Assembly (NCBI GenBank): GCA_913045265.1
Contig: CAJWQX010000011.1
Location: 1-58,103, forward strand
Origin: UBA11889 sp002313255
Lineage (GTDB): Bacteria > Pseudomonadota > Gammaproteobacteria > Pseudomonadales > Azotimanducaceae
Length of the DNA stretch: 58,103 nt
Reading direction: 5' to 3'
Program-made: the position numbers and the translations under genes
The notes under the pieces: model-generated
What the model was told of the DNA's origin: nothing
Database searches by the model: none
The model's input: only the letters and a program-made list of their open reading frames with translations
Shown: positions 17,995 to 29,265 of the stretch, piece by piece
How positions within the stretch are numbered: the first letter of the stretch is position 1
How the letters are laid out: each line of letters starts with the position of its first letter

Positions 17995-18073
17995 GCTGGC
18001 AACATGACGTTCCTATAGGGCGGTGTCAATTCATCCGGGATGGCCGGAATTGGGTGGGTGCTATGATTAAGCG

Positions 18074-18991
18074 ATGCGGCAACCACCCGTCGATTACATC
18101 GAGCGCACGCGTGAGCAGTATGCGGCACTCGGATATCCACCTTACCAATGGGTGCGGAATCAAGAGTCTCTGGCTCTGTCGATCCCGATAAAGCCGATGC
18201 ACGAGTGGCGAGTCGGACTGATCGCTTCCGGAGGTATATACGTTGCGGGGCAGGTCGCCTTTCATTTTCGCGATGACATTAGCTATCGCGAAATTTCTTT
18301 TGATACGCCAACGGATCGGATTAGAACGACGCACTTCGCGTACGACCTGACCGATTCGCGTCGCGACCCCAACGTCGTTTTTCCAATGGACACGCTCCGT
18401 GGTCTGGTACGAGACGGTACCGTCGGTGAGCTTCCACACTGCGCGTATACCTTTATGGGCGGAATTTACTCGGCTCGAAAAGTCCGTGACGTGCTGGCAC
18501 CAGCGCTCGTGACCAGGCTGCTGCAAGATAAAGTTGACGTCGCCTTGATGGTTCCGGTGTGACCCGTTTGCCACCAGTCCGTCGGACTGATCGCCCGTGA
18601 AGCAGAAAGCCGGGGCATTCCGTCGGTGAGCCTCTCTAGTGCTTGGTCGATTAGTCGGTTAGTGAACCCTCCTCGGATGGTTTACCTCGACTTTCCGCTC
18701 GGTCATACCGCGGGTCGTGCCCACGACGTTCAATCTCAAAAGGCGGTCGTCATGGCGGCGCTCAGATTGCTGGAAGAGGCAAGGGATCCGGGGAGTGCCA
18801 CGACGCTCTCCCAGCGATGGTCTAACGACGATGCGTGGAAGGATGCTGTCATGCGACCCAAGATCAAAGCGGGTCGCGACGGGGCGTTTGACGATCGTGT
18901 GGAACGCTTTGCTACGCCTCAATACCAGGAATCGGAAGACGCTGAGCTTGTGACGGGGGATTGTTCGACGTGTGTTTGGTTAGAAGCGTAG
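18074..18991 (+). CDS. GrdB/PrdB-like selenoprotein (glycine/betaine/sarcosine/D-proline reductase family) with in-frame UGA
   Basis: One reading frame of 305 residues interrupted by a single TGA at 18560-18562, read here as selenocysteine (Sec163). Before it the frame gives DKVDVALMVPV, and after it PVCHQSVGLIAREAESRG, so the residue sits in a UxxC motif (Sec163-Pro-Val-Cys166) at the end of a beta strand, as in the selenocysteine-containing B subunits of glycine and proline reductases. Later motifs are SLSSAWS, VYLDFPLGHTAGR and a C-terminal helical tail. A perfect six-pair hairpin follows the TGA. Clostridial relatives cleave C-N bonds reductively with a pyruvoyl partner, which is absent here, so the reaction is unknown. 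A nonsense-mutated pseudogene is the alternative reading and is less likely because homology-like sequence continues in frame. Confidence 0.82.
18563..18589 (+). other. Bacterial SECIS-like element after UGA 18560-18562
   Basis: Immediately after the in-frame TGA, CAGTCC (18575-18580) pairs perfectly with GGACTG (18584-18589) around a GTC loop (18581-18583). The loop begins 19 bases after the stop codon and starts with GU. Known bacterial SECIS elements place a small upper stem-loop with a loop GU at about this distance so that SelB can bind it. The E. coli fdhF loop lies at the same spacing by my recollection of that sequence. The stem encodes conserved-looking protein sequence as well, so it serves two roles. 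Folding was done by eye. Confidence 0.75.
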
Positions 18992-19061
18992 ATCGGATAG
19001 GCCCATTGAGTTTATCGGATCAAATGGCGCAGACTGCTGTTTTTGACACTGCGGATATTGT

Positions 19062-20578
19062 ATGACGGTCGTTCGTCAGAAAGACCTGATTGCCAGCGTT
19101 GCCGACGCTCTGCAGTACATCAGTTACTACCACCCGCCAGATTTCGTTCGTGCGATGACTGAAGCCTACGAACGGGAAGAGTCGCCGGCTGCTAAAGCGG
19201 CGTTAACGCAGGTGTTGGTGAACTCCCGAATGTGCGCTCTCGGACACCGCCCCATCTGCCAAGATACTGGCATCGTGATCGTGTTTCTTGAGGTTGGCAT
19301 GGATGTCCAATGGGAATCGGAGCTGTCTGTTGAAGAAATGATCAACGAAGGCGTACGGCAAGCCTATATGGATGCTTCGAATCCGCTGCGCGCATCGGTA
19401 CTTGGGGATCCCGAAGGCGACCGGACCAACACCCTCGATAATACGCCGGCGGTGATACATACCCGGATCGTTCCAGGAGCCGAACTCAGAGTTGAAATTG
19501 CAGCAAAAGGCGGCGGTAGCGAGGCAAAAGCGAAGTTCACAATGTTGAATCCGTCAGACTCGGTGGCCGACTGGATTCTTGACGTCGTCCCAACGATGGG
19601 TGCTGGATGGTGCCCGCCGGGAATCCTTGGGGTCGGGATTGGCGGAACCCCTGAAAAGGCCATGCTGCTGGCGAAAGAGGCGATGATGGAGCCGATCGAC
19701 ATCCACGAACTGAAAGAGCGTGGCGCACAAAATAGAGCCGAAGAGCTTCGTCTTGAGCTGTACGATCGGGTCAATGCGCTCGGTATCGGAGCCCAGGGAC
19801 TCGGTGGTCTGACCACGGTGCTCGACGTCAAGGTGAAGGACTTCCCGACGCACGCGGCCAATAAACCGGTTGCCGTCATCCCGAACTGCACCGCCACCCG
19901 TCACGTCCAATTTGTGCTCGATGGGTCTGGTCCAGCAGTCCTTGAACCGCCGGACCTTGACGATTGGCCAGACATTGCCTTCGAGATGGGACCGGACGTA
20001 AAACGCGTCAACGTCGATTCAATCACAGCTGAAGATGTTGCTGACTGGAAAGCCGGCGACACCATACTTCTAAGTGGAAAACTATTGACGGGTAGGGATG
20101 CCGCGCATCAACGTCTCATGGAGTTGTTGCAGAAAGGAGAATCGCTACCGGTCGATTTTCGTAATCGGTTCATTTATTACGTGGGCCCGGTCGATCCTGT
20201 GGGAGCCGAAGTGGTCGGTCCAGCGGGTCCGACCACGGCAACGCGTATGGATAAATTTGTTGGTGAGATGCTCGACAAGACGGGACTTCTTGGAATGATC
20301 GGTAAAGCGGAGCGTGGTGACGTAGCCATTGAAGCGATTAGAGACTTTGGTGCTGTCTCACTGGTCGCGGTTGGGGGCGCCGCGTACCTCGTTTCCAAAG
20401 CCATTGTGGGTGCGCGCCTCCTCGCGTTCGAGGACTTGGGTATGGAAGCGATCTACGAATTTGAAGTTAAAGATATGCCTGTGACCGTCGCGGTTGACCC
20501 TCGCGGCGAATCGGTACACAAGACAGGACCTTCCCATTGGCGAGCGGAAATGGCGGGTCGTATCCAAACCGTCGAAGG

Positions 20579-20582
<4 letters not shown>
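19062..20582 (+). CDS. Fumarate hydratase, class I (iron-sulfur)
   Basis: Interconverts fumarate and malate in the TCA cycle using a [4Fe-4S] cluster. The 506-residue single chain carries the alpha-type half (GHRPICQDTGIVIVFLEVG with a cluster cysteine, GGGSEAKAKF, GWCPPGILGVGIGGTPEKA with a second cysteine, and PNCTATRHVQF with a third) and the beta-type half (DTILLSGKLLTGRDAAHQR, then GPAGPTTATRMDKF). This fused layout is that of class I fumarases, not the tetrameric class II FumC type. Related tartrate dehydratases share the fold, but length and motifs favour fumarase. It lies 70 bases downstream of the selenoprotein gene, same strand, and may be co-transcribed. It is oxygen-sensitive in characterised relatives. 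Confidence 0.93.
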
Positions 20583-22495
<1,913 letters not shown>

Positions 22496-22567
22496 CAAGC
22501 CGGTTCAATTTGTTGCGACGTTCAAGCCTAGGAGGATACCTCGTTTCAATTTTGGCGGACGGAATCG

Positions 22568-23038
22568 TCAATATGATTCGAGCCGAAACGACCACCAGTG
22601 GGAGGGTCGGGGAGGCGGCGATGTTGCTGCGGATCGGCCGCGCCTTTTGTTGGCCCTAGCCCGCCAAGCTCGATCCAGTGTGGCGTCATCAAGTACGCGA
22701 ACCATTTTGACTGGATATACGGAGTCAAGGATTTTGATGCGACCGTGCGGTATTTCCATCGCTACCGTGGACCAGTGTTTACCGTCGCAACGAGCGCAAC
22801 TAACGAACAATTCTGATCGGTCCGCCATGCAGTTGAGATTGATCGAATGGGGGATGAAACCGGCAACCTCGAGTTGGCAGAGAGCGGCGTCATTCGCGAA
22901 ACTCCAATCCACCACGGTATCGTCGACGACCTCTCCAAACACCCAGGCGCCTGGACTTCGGTCACACGGACACTGAGCCACCCAGACACTGGCAGAAATT
23001 GCTACGAGTCCCATGACGATGCTGACTATTTTTACCAC
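22568..23038 (-). CDS. Secreted protein of unknown function with conserved-looking cysteines
   Basis: I do not recognise this family. The 156-residue product starts at GTG 23038 with a strong AAGGAG ribosome site five bases upstream. An N-terminal hydrophobic segment (VSIVMGLVAISASVWVAQC) looks like a signal peptide or lipoprotein leader with Cys at about residue 23. The mature part is rich in acidic and aromatic residues (GAWVFGEVVDDTVVDWSF), has several cysteines (LCQLEV, LNCM, SCARCDG) and ends in a basic Arg/Ser-rich tail. It lies in a minus-strand cluster between the acyl-CoA dehydrogenase and acetoacetate-CoA ligase genes. Export to the periplasm is inferred, and the function is unknown. 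Confidence 0.7.
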   Translation of the reverse strand: MVKIVSIVMGLVAISASVWVAQCPCDRSPGAWVFGEVVDDTVVDWSFANDAALCQLEVAGFIPHSINLNCMADRSELFVSCARCDGKHWSTVAMEIPHGRIKILDSVYPVKMVRVLDDATLDRAWRARANKRRGRSAATSPPPRPSHWWSFRLESY

Positions 23039-23096
23039 GCGGACTCCTTAGCGGATTTGCCACGAGTTCATGATGGGGGCGTTGGGCGATCGGCGA

Positions 23097-24278
23097 TCAG
23101 TCGGGCAATCCAAGGACTCGCTTGGCAATGATGTTGAGCTGCACCTCAGAGCTGCCGCCCGCGATGGTCCCCGCTTTGCCAAACAGCCACGATCGTGTGT
23201 CGTTGAGGGCATTATCGTCGAATACATCACCCTGCCATCCAATTCCCGCCGAGCCGCGCATGCCAATTAACGCTTCCATCCGCCGAGTATCGAGCTCGGT
23301 CGCATAGTACTTGAACATTGATGTTGCAAACGTGGGCGTTGAGTCCGAGGTATTTTCCTCGATCGCTCGTCGTTGAGTGAGAGAAAAAGCTTGCCGGTCC
23401 ATATTGATCCTGGACACCGTCTCCCGACCATTTGCATCGGCGATTCTTGATCCGGTCTTTCCATAAAACGACAGCGCGGATTCCGCCAGCGAGTTGCTGC
23501 GACCGCCGCCTCCGAGGGATCCCATCCCCGAAATCATTGAGCGTTCGTGTTGCAAGAGACGTTTCGCTACGCTCCAACCACGGTTCTCTTCGCCGATAAG
23601 ATCTGTCTTCGGCACTTTGACGTCGTCAAAAAAACACTGACAGAAAGGTGAGTTTCCAGCAATGAGAACGATGGGCTTGATCGAAACGCCGGGATCGTCC
23701 ATCGAGAATAAAACAAAGCTGATCCCATCGTGTTTAGGTACTTCAGTGTTTGTGCGCACGAGGCAGAAGATCCAGTCGGCAAAGTTAGCGCCCGACGTCC
23801 AGATTTTTGAACCGTTGATCAAATAATAGTCGCCTTGATCGACCGCGCGGGTTTGGAGTGAGGCGAGATCCGAGCCAGCGTTGGGTTCTGAATATCCTTG
23901 GCACCACCGAACTTTGCCGTTGGCGATACTTCTTAAATGGCGAGACTTTTGGTCGTCGGTACCGTGTTCAAGTAGCGTCGGGCCAATCATCGTCACACCC
24001 ATGCCGGAGAGAGGTGTAGGCGCGCGGGCCATGGCCATTTCCTGTTGCAACACTTTTGCTTGGGTTGAACTCAGTTCGGCACCACCAAATTCCTTGGGCC
24101 ACGAGGGTACCGTCCACCCTTGTTCGTAGCACGATTCAAACCAACGTAAGGTGTCCGGATTTTGGACCGTTTCCTTTGTCCCGCCTGAGTATTCTTCTCC
24201 GCGGGCGACGAGCCCCTCGGGCAGATTTTCCTGGAGCCAAGCTCTCGTGTCGGCTCGAAATTCTGTCAGGTCACTCAC
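23097..24278 (-). CDS. Acyl-CoA dehydrogenase (FadE17-like group)
   Basis: FAD-dependent dehydrogenase of 393 residues. The GTG 24278 start overlaps the stop of the upstream esterase gene (GTGA), and a GGAGGG site lies six to seven bases before it. Motifs include WCQGYSEPNAGSDLASLQT (flavin/substrate loop), YLINGSKIWTSGANFADW, and at the end GGSSEVQLNIIAKRVLGLPD. The final segment is nearly identical to that of the enzyme at 46964-48136, so the two are probably paralogues. A loop following GMGSLGGGG is longer than in short-chain enzymes. Members of this clade often act on bulky or polycyclic acyl-CoAs, but no substrate can be assigned. The operon partner is a carboxylesterase. Confidence 0.92.
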   Translation of the reverse strand: MSDLTEFRADTRAWLQENLPEGLVARGEEYSGGTKETVQNPDTLRWFESCYEQGWTVPSWPKEFGGAELSSTQAKVLQQEMAMARAPTPLSGMGVTMIGPTLLEHGTDDQKSRHLRSIANGKVRWCQGYSEPNAGSDLASLQTRAVDQGDYYLINGSKIWTSGANFADWIFCLVRTNTEVPKHDGISFVLFSMDDPGVSIKPIVLIAGNSPFCQCFFDDVKVPKTDLIGEENRGWSVAKRLLQHERSMISGMGSLGGGGRSNSLAESALSFYGKTGSRIADANGRETVSRINMDRQAFSLTQRRAIEENTSDSTPTFATSMFKYYATELDTRRMEALIGMRGSAGIGWQGDVFDDNALNDTRSWLFGKAGTIAGGSSEVQLNIIAKRVLGLPD

Positions 24279-25744
24279 CGAATTCCCTCCCACGCATTGC
24301 GTTCTCGTGATTCTGGGTCCGTTATTTGACCCGATTCGTCATCAAAAATCATGGTGTTACGAGCCTCGCGCGAATACGGAGCCCAGCCTGGATTGCCATC
24401 GCAAATAAACTCGATCCACGCGCGATGCATGCGGTCTGCTACATGTTGCGGACTTGGACCTGGTCCGATGAAATTGTCGACGCCGGCCTGATCGAGGTTA
24501 TCGAAGGCGAAGGGGATTTCGAGAGCGTGCGTGGCTTTCAGATTCCCGCTGAACGCGCGCGACTCCCAATTGAACTGATAGAGCCAGTTACGCTCAGTGT
24601 AGGGTCTTGCTTCCAACAGACGAATGGCCGGAATACGAAACATAAAGTCGGTAGAGATAGCGGTCATTAGATCGGTCGCGGAGTCGTTGGGCCGTGCGTT
24701 GCGGTAGTGTTGTAAGAGGTGCTCGTCGCCCATTTCGCGAGCTCGTCTCTCGAGTTGACGGTCGTTTATTTGATCTTCATAACCCCACAACGTGGTCTCG
24801 TGATGATTGGAGCCGGTCATCACGGCCACGTCGGACCCAACCCCAGCCCGAATTGCATCGAGAGGGGACTCGGGAAGCAGGGCGTTCCCGACGACTGGGT
24901 AGAAAGCGGATACCGAGACACCCAGCGTCTCGCGGGTATCGGGCGTTTCGAGTTTTACGATGGTTTGCCGTTGGGCTTGGAGAATTTGTTCAGCGGATGC
25001 AGCCATAAATTGAACCGGTCCATCCGCGTCGAGTTCTTGCAGAAAGGTATCGGCCACCAATTTTCCCGCTTCGCGGGGGAGGGTATGGTGAGCTGCCCCG
25101 CTTTGGGGTATGGCGTGTCGATAAAGACCGTTGGTCGCAGGCATACCGAGAAGCGTTGAGACGCTAAAGCCACCGGCCGATTCGCCGGCGATCGTCACTT
25201 TAGTTGGATCCCCACCGAACCGTTCGATGTTTTGTTGAACCCATTCAAGCGCTAACAGCTGATCGAGCAGACCGTTAATACCGGAAAACTCGTACTCGGT
25301 ACCAAAGGTCGATAAATCCGTGAATCCGAGTGCTCCAAGACGGTAATTGATACTGACCACCACCATGTCGCCATGGAGCGCAAATCGAGCCCCGTTGTAC
25401 CAAGGAATACCGCCTTGTCCGGTGCGGTATGCGCCACCATGTATCCAAACCAATACTGGGCGTCGATTGCTGGTCGTCCCGGGTGTGGTGATGTTGAGGG
25501 TGAGGCAATTCTCGTCCCAGCGAACGTTCGGTGCATCGCTGAGACCGCTACCGGGAAGTTGCGGTGCGGCTGCCCCGATTTTCTTTGTGGTCAGAACTTC
25601 CGACCAAGGCTCGTGCGCTTGCGCTCGCCGAAACCGCCTCGATTCCGTTGGCGCTGCAGCGTAAGGGATGCCGGCGAAAAAAAATGTGCCGTCCTTCTCG
25701 CGGCCTTCGATCGGCCCGGTCGTTGTTTCTACCATGGTCATCAT
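24275..25744 (-). CDS. Type B carboxylesterase
   Basis: Alpha/beta hydrolase of about 489 residues that cleaves carboxylic esters. The nucleophile elbow is GESAGG with Ser189, preceded by the oxyanion-hole region VWIHGGAYRTGQ. NCLTLNITTPG matches the EDCLxLNV signature of type B carboxylesterases, and the catalytic His is expected in SNHHETTLWG or the later KATHALEIPFAF. The open frame extends upstream to 25984, but that extension has no family character. ATG 25744 has GGGAGG eight bases upstream. No convincing signal peptide is seen, so it is probably cytoplasmic. It is coupled by a GTGA overlap to an acyl-CoA dehydrogenase, which suggests an ester whose acid part is then oxidised. Confidence 0.9.
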   Translation of the reverse strand: MMTMVETTTGPIEGREKDGTFFFAGIPYAAAPTESRRFRRAQAHEPWSEVLTTKKIGAAAPQLPGSGLSDAPNVRWDENCLTLNITTPGTTSNRRPVLVWIHGGAYRTGQGGIPWYNGARFALHGDMVVVSINYRLGALGFTDLSTFGTEYEFSGINGLLDQLLALEWVQQNIERFGGDPTKVTIAGESAGGFSVSTLLGMPATNGLYRHAIPQSGAAHHTLPREAGKLVADTFLQELDADGPVQFMAASAEQILQAQRQTIVKLETPDTRETLGVSVSAFYPVVGNALLPESPLDAIRAGVGSDVAVMTGSNHHETTLWGYEDQINDRQLERRAREMGDEHLLQHYRNARPNDSATDLMTAISTDFMFRIPAIRLLEARPYTERNWLYQFNWESRAFSGNLKATHALEIPFAFDNLDQAGVDNFIGPGPSPQHVADRMHRAWIEFICDGNPGWAPYSREARNTMIFDDESGQITDPESRERNAWEGIR

Positions 25745-25859
25745 GTACATGGCCTCCCGTCGCCCGATCGTACCGTAATTTAACAGGTCGTATGTAGGAC
25801 GTGATTTGCAGAAGACGCGGAGCATTGCAATGCTTACAGCATATTGAGGAGTTACCGTG

Positions 25860-27368
25860 ATGAACGCGAACCTATTCGCACGGTTCAACATTGTATTTGC
25901 TGCGCATGCCGCTGAAGCATGCATGCGGCTGCCCGATGGCACCGCGTGGACCTTTGACGATTTACAGCACGCAACCGGTCGCATGGCGGCAGCTCTGCGC
26001 GAGGAAGGCGTTGGCCCCGGTGATCGCGTGGTTGTGCAAGTGTCAAAAACGCCAGATGCGATTGCACTTTATCTCGCCACGCTTCAAGTCGGAGGGGTGT
26101 ACGTCCCCTTGAATACCGACTACACAGGGTCGGAGGTAGCGTATTTTCTCCGCGATGCAGATCCTTCACTGTTCGTCGTAGGGGTCGGTTCGAAGATGGG
26201 CGTGACGACGTTAACGTTGGATGAATACGGCGAAGGCTCCCTTAAAGACCTTGCTTCGTCGGTGGATCCTGATCGTCACGTCGCCGAGCGCCGTAGTGAG
26301 GATTTGGCGGCCATTCTCTACACGTCGGGAACCACGGGTCGTTCGAAAGGAGCGATGCTGACGCACGGTAATTTGACGAGCAACGCAGATACTTTGATTA
26401 CCTATTGGGGATGGCGACCCGACGATGTCCTCCTGCACGCGCTGCCGATCTACCATGTGCACGGTCTTTTCGTGGCAACCCACTGCGTATTGCTAACCGG
26501 TAGCTCAATGATTTTCCTACCGCGATTTGATGTGGATGCGCTTGTTCAACACTTGCCATCGTCCACTGTTCTTATGGGAGTCCCGACCTTCTATACGCGT
26601 CTTCTAGGCTCAGCACTTTTTACACGGGAAGTGACTGCCGGCATCCGCTTATTTGTGTCGGGATCAGCGCCACTGACCGAGCAGACGTTCGAGGCGTTTG
26701 AGCAGCGGACAGGGCATCGGATATTAGAACGCTATGGGATGAGTGAAACTGGAATGAATACCTCCAATCCCCTAGATGGTATACGTGCCGCCGGAACCGT
26801 TGGGTTCCCGCTTCCTGGGATTGAAGCGCGCATCACGAATGAAGCGGGTGAGTCGTTACCACCAGGCGAAATTGGCGGCATCGAAGTCCGTGGGCCGAAC
26901 GTATTTTCTGGGTATTGGCGCATGCCAGAGAAAACGCGAGATGAATTTCGAGACGATGGCTATTTTAAGACAGGTGATATGGGGATCGTCGATGCCGAAG
27001 GTCGATACACCATCGTCGGTCGTGAGAAAGATTTAGTAATCAGCGGCGGCTTGAACGTCTATCCCAAAGAGATTGAGTTATTGATTGACGCGATTCCCGG
27101 TGTCATCGAGTCGGCAGTGATCGGCGTGCCTCATCCAGATTTTGGCGAGGCGGTGATCGCCGTTGTTGTTAGCGACATCGACATTGAGCTTGATGATGTA
27201 ACCGCTGTCTTGACCGGCAAACTCGCACGTTTCAAACAGCCAAAACGTTTGCTTAGGGTGGACGAGCTTCCGCGTAACGCGATGGGGAAGGTGCAGAAGA
27301 ATACTCTGCGCGATTTATGCGCGGATCGGTTTTCCTGGGATACACAAAATAGTGAAGGCGCGGTCTAG
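25860..27368 (+). CDS. matB: Malonyl-CoA synthetase-like AMP-forming ligase
   Basis: ANL-superfamily acyl-CoA ligase of 502 residues, best matched to malonate-CoA ligase MatB: N-terminus MNANLFARF, AMP loop LYTSGTTGRSKGAMLTHGN, HALPIYHVHGLFVATH and ERYGMSETGMNTSNPL, ending with PRNAMGKVQKN, which carries the catalytic lysine. In the family it makes malonyl-CoA or methylmalonyl-CoA from the free diacid. ATG 25860 is preferred over GTG 25857 because of the spacing to GAGGAG. The gene is divergent from the carboxylesterase with 115 bases between starts. Malonate as substrate is inferred from motif style. Another short diacid or acyl acid is possible. Confidence 0.82.
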   Translation: MNANLFARFNIVFAAHAAEACMRLPDGTAWTFDDLQHATGRMAAALREEGVGPGDRVVVQVSKTPDAIALYLATLQVGGVYVPLNTDYTGSEVAYFLRDADPSLFVVGVGSKMGVTTLTLDEYGEGSLKDLASSVDPDRHVAERRSEDLAAILYTSGTTGRSKGAMLTHGNLTSNADTLITYWGWRPDDVLLHALPIYHVHGLFVATHCVLLTGSSMIFLPRFDVDALVQHLPSSTVLMGVPTFYTRLLGSALFTREVTAGIRLFVSGSAPLTEQTFEAFEQRTGHRILERYGMSETGMNTSNPLDGIRAAGTVGFPLPGIEARITNEAGESLPPGEIGGIEVRGPNVFSGYWRMPEKTRDEFRDDGYFKTGDMGIVDAEGRYTIVGREKDLVISGGLNVYPKEIELLIDAIPGVIESAVIGVPHPDFGEAVIAVVVSDIDIELDDVTAVLTGKLARFKQPKRLLRVDELPRNAMGKVQKNTLRDLCADRFSWDTQNSEGAV

Positions 27369-27413
27369 TTGGAAATACACGTCACTTTCATTAGTCCATA
27401 AATGAGGTAATTC

Positions 27414-28676
27414 ATGGTTAGGTCGATGGTCGTTGCGTGTTTGTTGCTTGTCTATCAAAGTCTCGGTGGGCATCAGCTAACGTACGCTGTTCCGGAAGAG
27501 CAGGGGCTGTCTTCTGAAGGCATGGCGAAAATCAGTGAGTGGTCGGCTAAGTACGTTGAAGAAGGCAAGCTGGCGGGCATGGTAACGCTGGTCGCGCGCC
27601 GTGGTGATATTGTGCATTTTGAGGCGGTCGGTCAACGAGGTTCAGGGGATCCACGACCGTTGACCCGGGATGCATTGTTTCGAATCTACTCCATGACGAA
27701 GCCGGTCACTTCGGTAGCGATCATGATCCTCATTGAAGATGGCGAGTTGGGCTTGGATGATCCGGTCGTGAAGTATTTACCAGAACTGGCCTCGTTAACC
27801 GTACTGAAGGAAGGGGAACGTCTACCGCTCGTCAATCCTATTACCGTTCGTCATCTGCTCACGCATACGGCGGGCTTTTCGTACGGATGGAATCCTCGCG
27901 ATCCCGTTGACGCGTTGTACGCGAATGTGAATCCGGAACGTGCTGCGGACTCCAACGATTTCTTACAACGTCTATCGACGTTGCCGTTAAAGTTTGAGCC
28001 GGGTAAGCAATGGCATTATGGCGTGGCCGTCGACGTGCTCGGAGTTTTAGTCGAGCGAATTAGCGGAAAGCCTTTTAACAGGTTTTTGCACGAGCGGTTG
28101 TTTGAGCCGTTGGGAATGGTCGATACGTTCTTTAACGTCCCGGCCGCCAAGTTGGATAGGTTCTTGCCCAATCATGTGTGGGACTGGCGTAATCGAAAGC
28201 TGACGATGTTTACCAATACCAACGATGCTGAGTTCAAGCGTGTAAATTTTTTTTCTGGTGGCGGGGGTCTGGTATCCACGACGGTGGACTATTTTCGGTT
28301 TGCCGAAATGCTGCGCCGTGGGGGTGATCTTGAAGGTACTCGTATTCTTGAAGCGGAGACGGTTGCGCTTATGACGCGCGATCATCTGCCTGACATTATC
28401 CCGCCGATCAACAATGGAGTTGGTCGGCGGGCCATCCTCCGCCGCGGACGAGGTTTTGGATTGGGATTCGACATTGTTGTCGACACCGTGAATGGTCGTG
28501 GTGCCGCGTCCATCGGTGACTATAGCTGGTCGGGAATTGCGGGTACGTTCTTCTGGATCGATCCGGTCCTCGATGTTGTTGCAATGGGTATGATCCAAGT
28601 TCTTCGGTCGCCGTTGCGCTTGAGTACAGAGATGAAGGATCTTGTCCACGGATCGTTGATTAACGATGAAAATTGA
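27414..28676 (+). CDS. Serine hydrolase, class C beta-lactamase/esterase EstB family
   Basis: Penicillin-binding-protein-fold hydrolase of 420 residues. A signal peptide (VVACLLLVYQSLGG) suggests export. The active-site SxxK is S93-M-T-K96 in RIYSMTKPV, the second motif is HYGVAVDVLG with a Tyr, and the third-motif region is near SWSGIAGTFFWIDP. The RGDIVHFEAVGQRG and VRHLLTHTAGFSYG segments are typical of EstB-like esterases rather than true AmpC. It has a GAGG ribosome site seven bases before ATG 27414 and lies 45 bases after the malonyl-CoA synthetase gene. It overlaps the next gene by 11 bases. Esterase or peptidase activity is likely, and antibiotic resistance should not be assumed. Confidence 0.9.
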   Translation: MVRSMVVACLLLVYQSLGGHQLTYAVPEEQGLSSEGMAKISEWSAKYVEEGKLAGMVTLVARRGDIVHFEAVGQRGSGDPRPLTRDALFRIYSMTKPVTSVAIMILIEDGELGLDDPVVKYLPELASLTVLKEGERLPLVNPITVRHLLTHTAGFSYGWNPRDPVDALYANVNPERAADSNDFLQRLSTLPLKFEPGKQWHYGVAVDVLGVLVERISGKPFNRFLHERLFEPLGMVDTFFNVPAAKLDRFLPNHVWDWRNRKLTMFTNTNDAEFKRVNFFSGGGGLVSTTVDYFRFAEMLRRGGDLEGTRILEAETVALMTRDHLPDIIPPINNGVGRRAILRRGRGFGLGFDIVVDTVNGRGAASIGDYSWSGIAGTFFWIDPVLDVVAMGMIQVLRSPLRLSTEMKDLVHGSLINDEN

Positions 28677-29265
28677 TTTTTTTTGGGACATTGGCAGCAC
28701 CAATACATACTTTGCGTTGCACTTGATTCGGCCCATTGTGGCTAGGTATGGCGCCGAGCTCGTTATGCATCCATTTAATCTTGGGTATGTGTTCCGTCAC
28801 CACAATTACGTTCTTGCGGAGGAGCCTCAGACCAAATTACAGAACAGAGGCCGTGACCTGAGGCGTTGGGCTGAGAAATATCAGCTTGGATTTCGTATGC
28901 CTGATACGTTTCCCATTAAGACGAGTCGAGCATTACGGGGCGCATTAGTAGCGCGCGAATTTGATGTAGAGGATGCGTACATCGACCGACTTTTCACGCG
29001 CTATTGGGAGGAGAATGATGCGTCGATCAGCGAATACGCAGGCATCGCGAGCCTCGCCAACGAAATCGAGACCGATCCGGATCTGTTCGTGGCGCGTTGT
29101 GAAGATGAGGATATTAAGCAGCAGTTGATCGATATCACCCAGAGTGCGCTGGAGCGTGGCGTTTTTGGCGCACCGTCGTTTTACATCGGCGGTGAGCTCT
29201 TCTGGGGTAAAGATCGCATGGACTTCATTGAGGACGCGCTGCAACAGGCGCGTGATACGCACTAA
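28666..29265 (+). CDS. DsbA-fold 2-hydroxychromene-2-carboxylate isomerase/kappa-GST-like protein
   Basis: Thioredoxin-fold protein of 199 residues related to NahD isomerase and kappa-class glutathione transferases. The N-terminus IDFFWDIGSTNTYF has Ser11 at the position that binds the glutathione sulfur, in place of the CxxC of DsbA. The C-terminal segment is GVFGAPSFYIGGELFWGKDR with the conserved cis-proline and the usual FWG(K/Q)DR motif. In the family these enzymes use glutathione to isomerise aromatic ring-cleavage products or disulfide substrates. The gene starts inside the end of the serine hydrolase gene, so translation is coupled. Its stop overlaps the convergent monooxygenase by four bases. 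The substrate is unknown. Confidence 0.88.
   Translation: MKIDFFWDIGSTNTYFALHLIRPIVARYGAELVMHPFNLGYVFRHHNYVLAEEPQTKLQNRGRDLRRWAEKYQLGFRMPDTFPIKTSRALRGALVAREFDVEDAYIDRLFTRYWEENDASISEYAGIASLANEIETDPDLFVARCEDEDIKQQLIDITQSALERGVFGAPSFYIGGELFWGKDRMDFIEDALQQARDTH

Noticed and set aside
17995..18073. SAM riboswitch upstream of metY
   Set aside because: The 79-base spacer lacks recognisable SAM-I or SAM-II core motifs and is short for either with a promoter.
18074..18562. Complete short 162-residue gene followed by an unrelated ORF at 18626
   Set aside because: Both parts are in the same frame, the junction makes a UxxC motif, and a SECIS-like hairpin follows the TGA, so one selenoprotein gene explains both.
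25745..25984. N-terminal extension of the carboxylesterase
   Set aside because: The extension has no family similarity, overlaps the divergent malonyl-CoA synthetase start, and a good ribosome site exists at 25744.
27414..28676. Antibiotic-resistance beta-lactamase
   Set aside because: The SxxK fold is present, but the flanking motifs match EstB-like esterases rather than AmpC.
28666..29265. Third selenoprotein or DsbA oxidoreductase
   Set aside because: The active-site position is Ser11 with no CxxC and no in-frame UGA.
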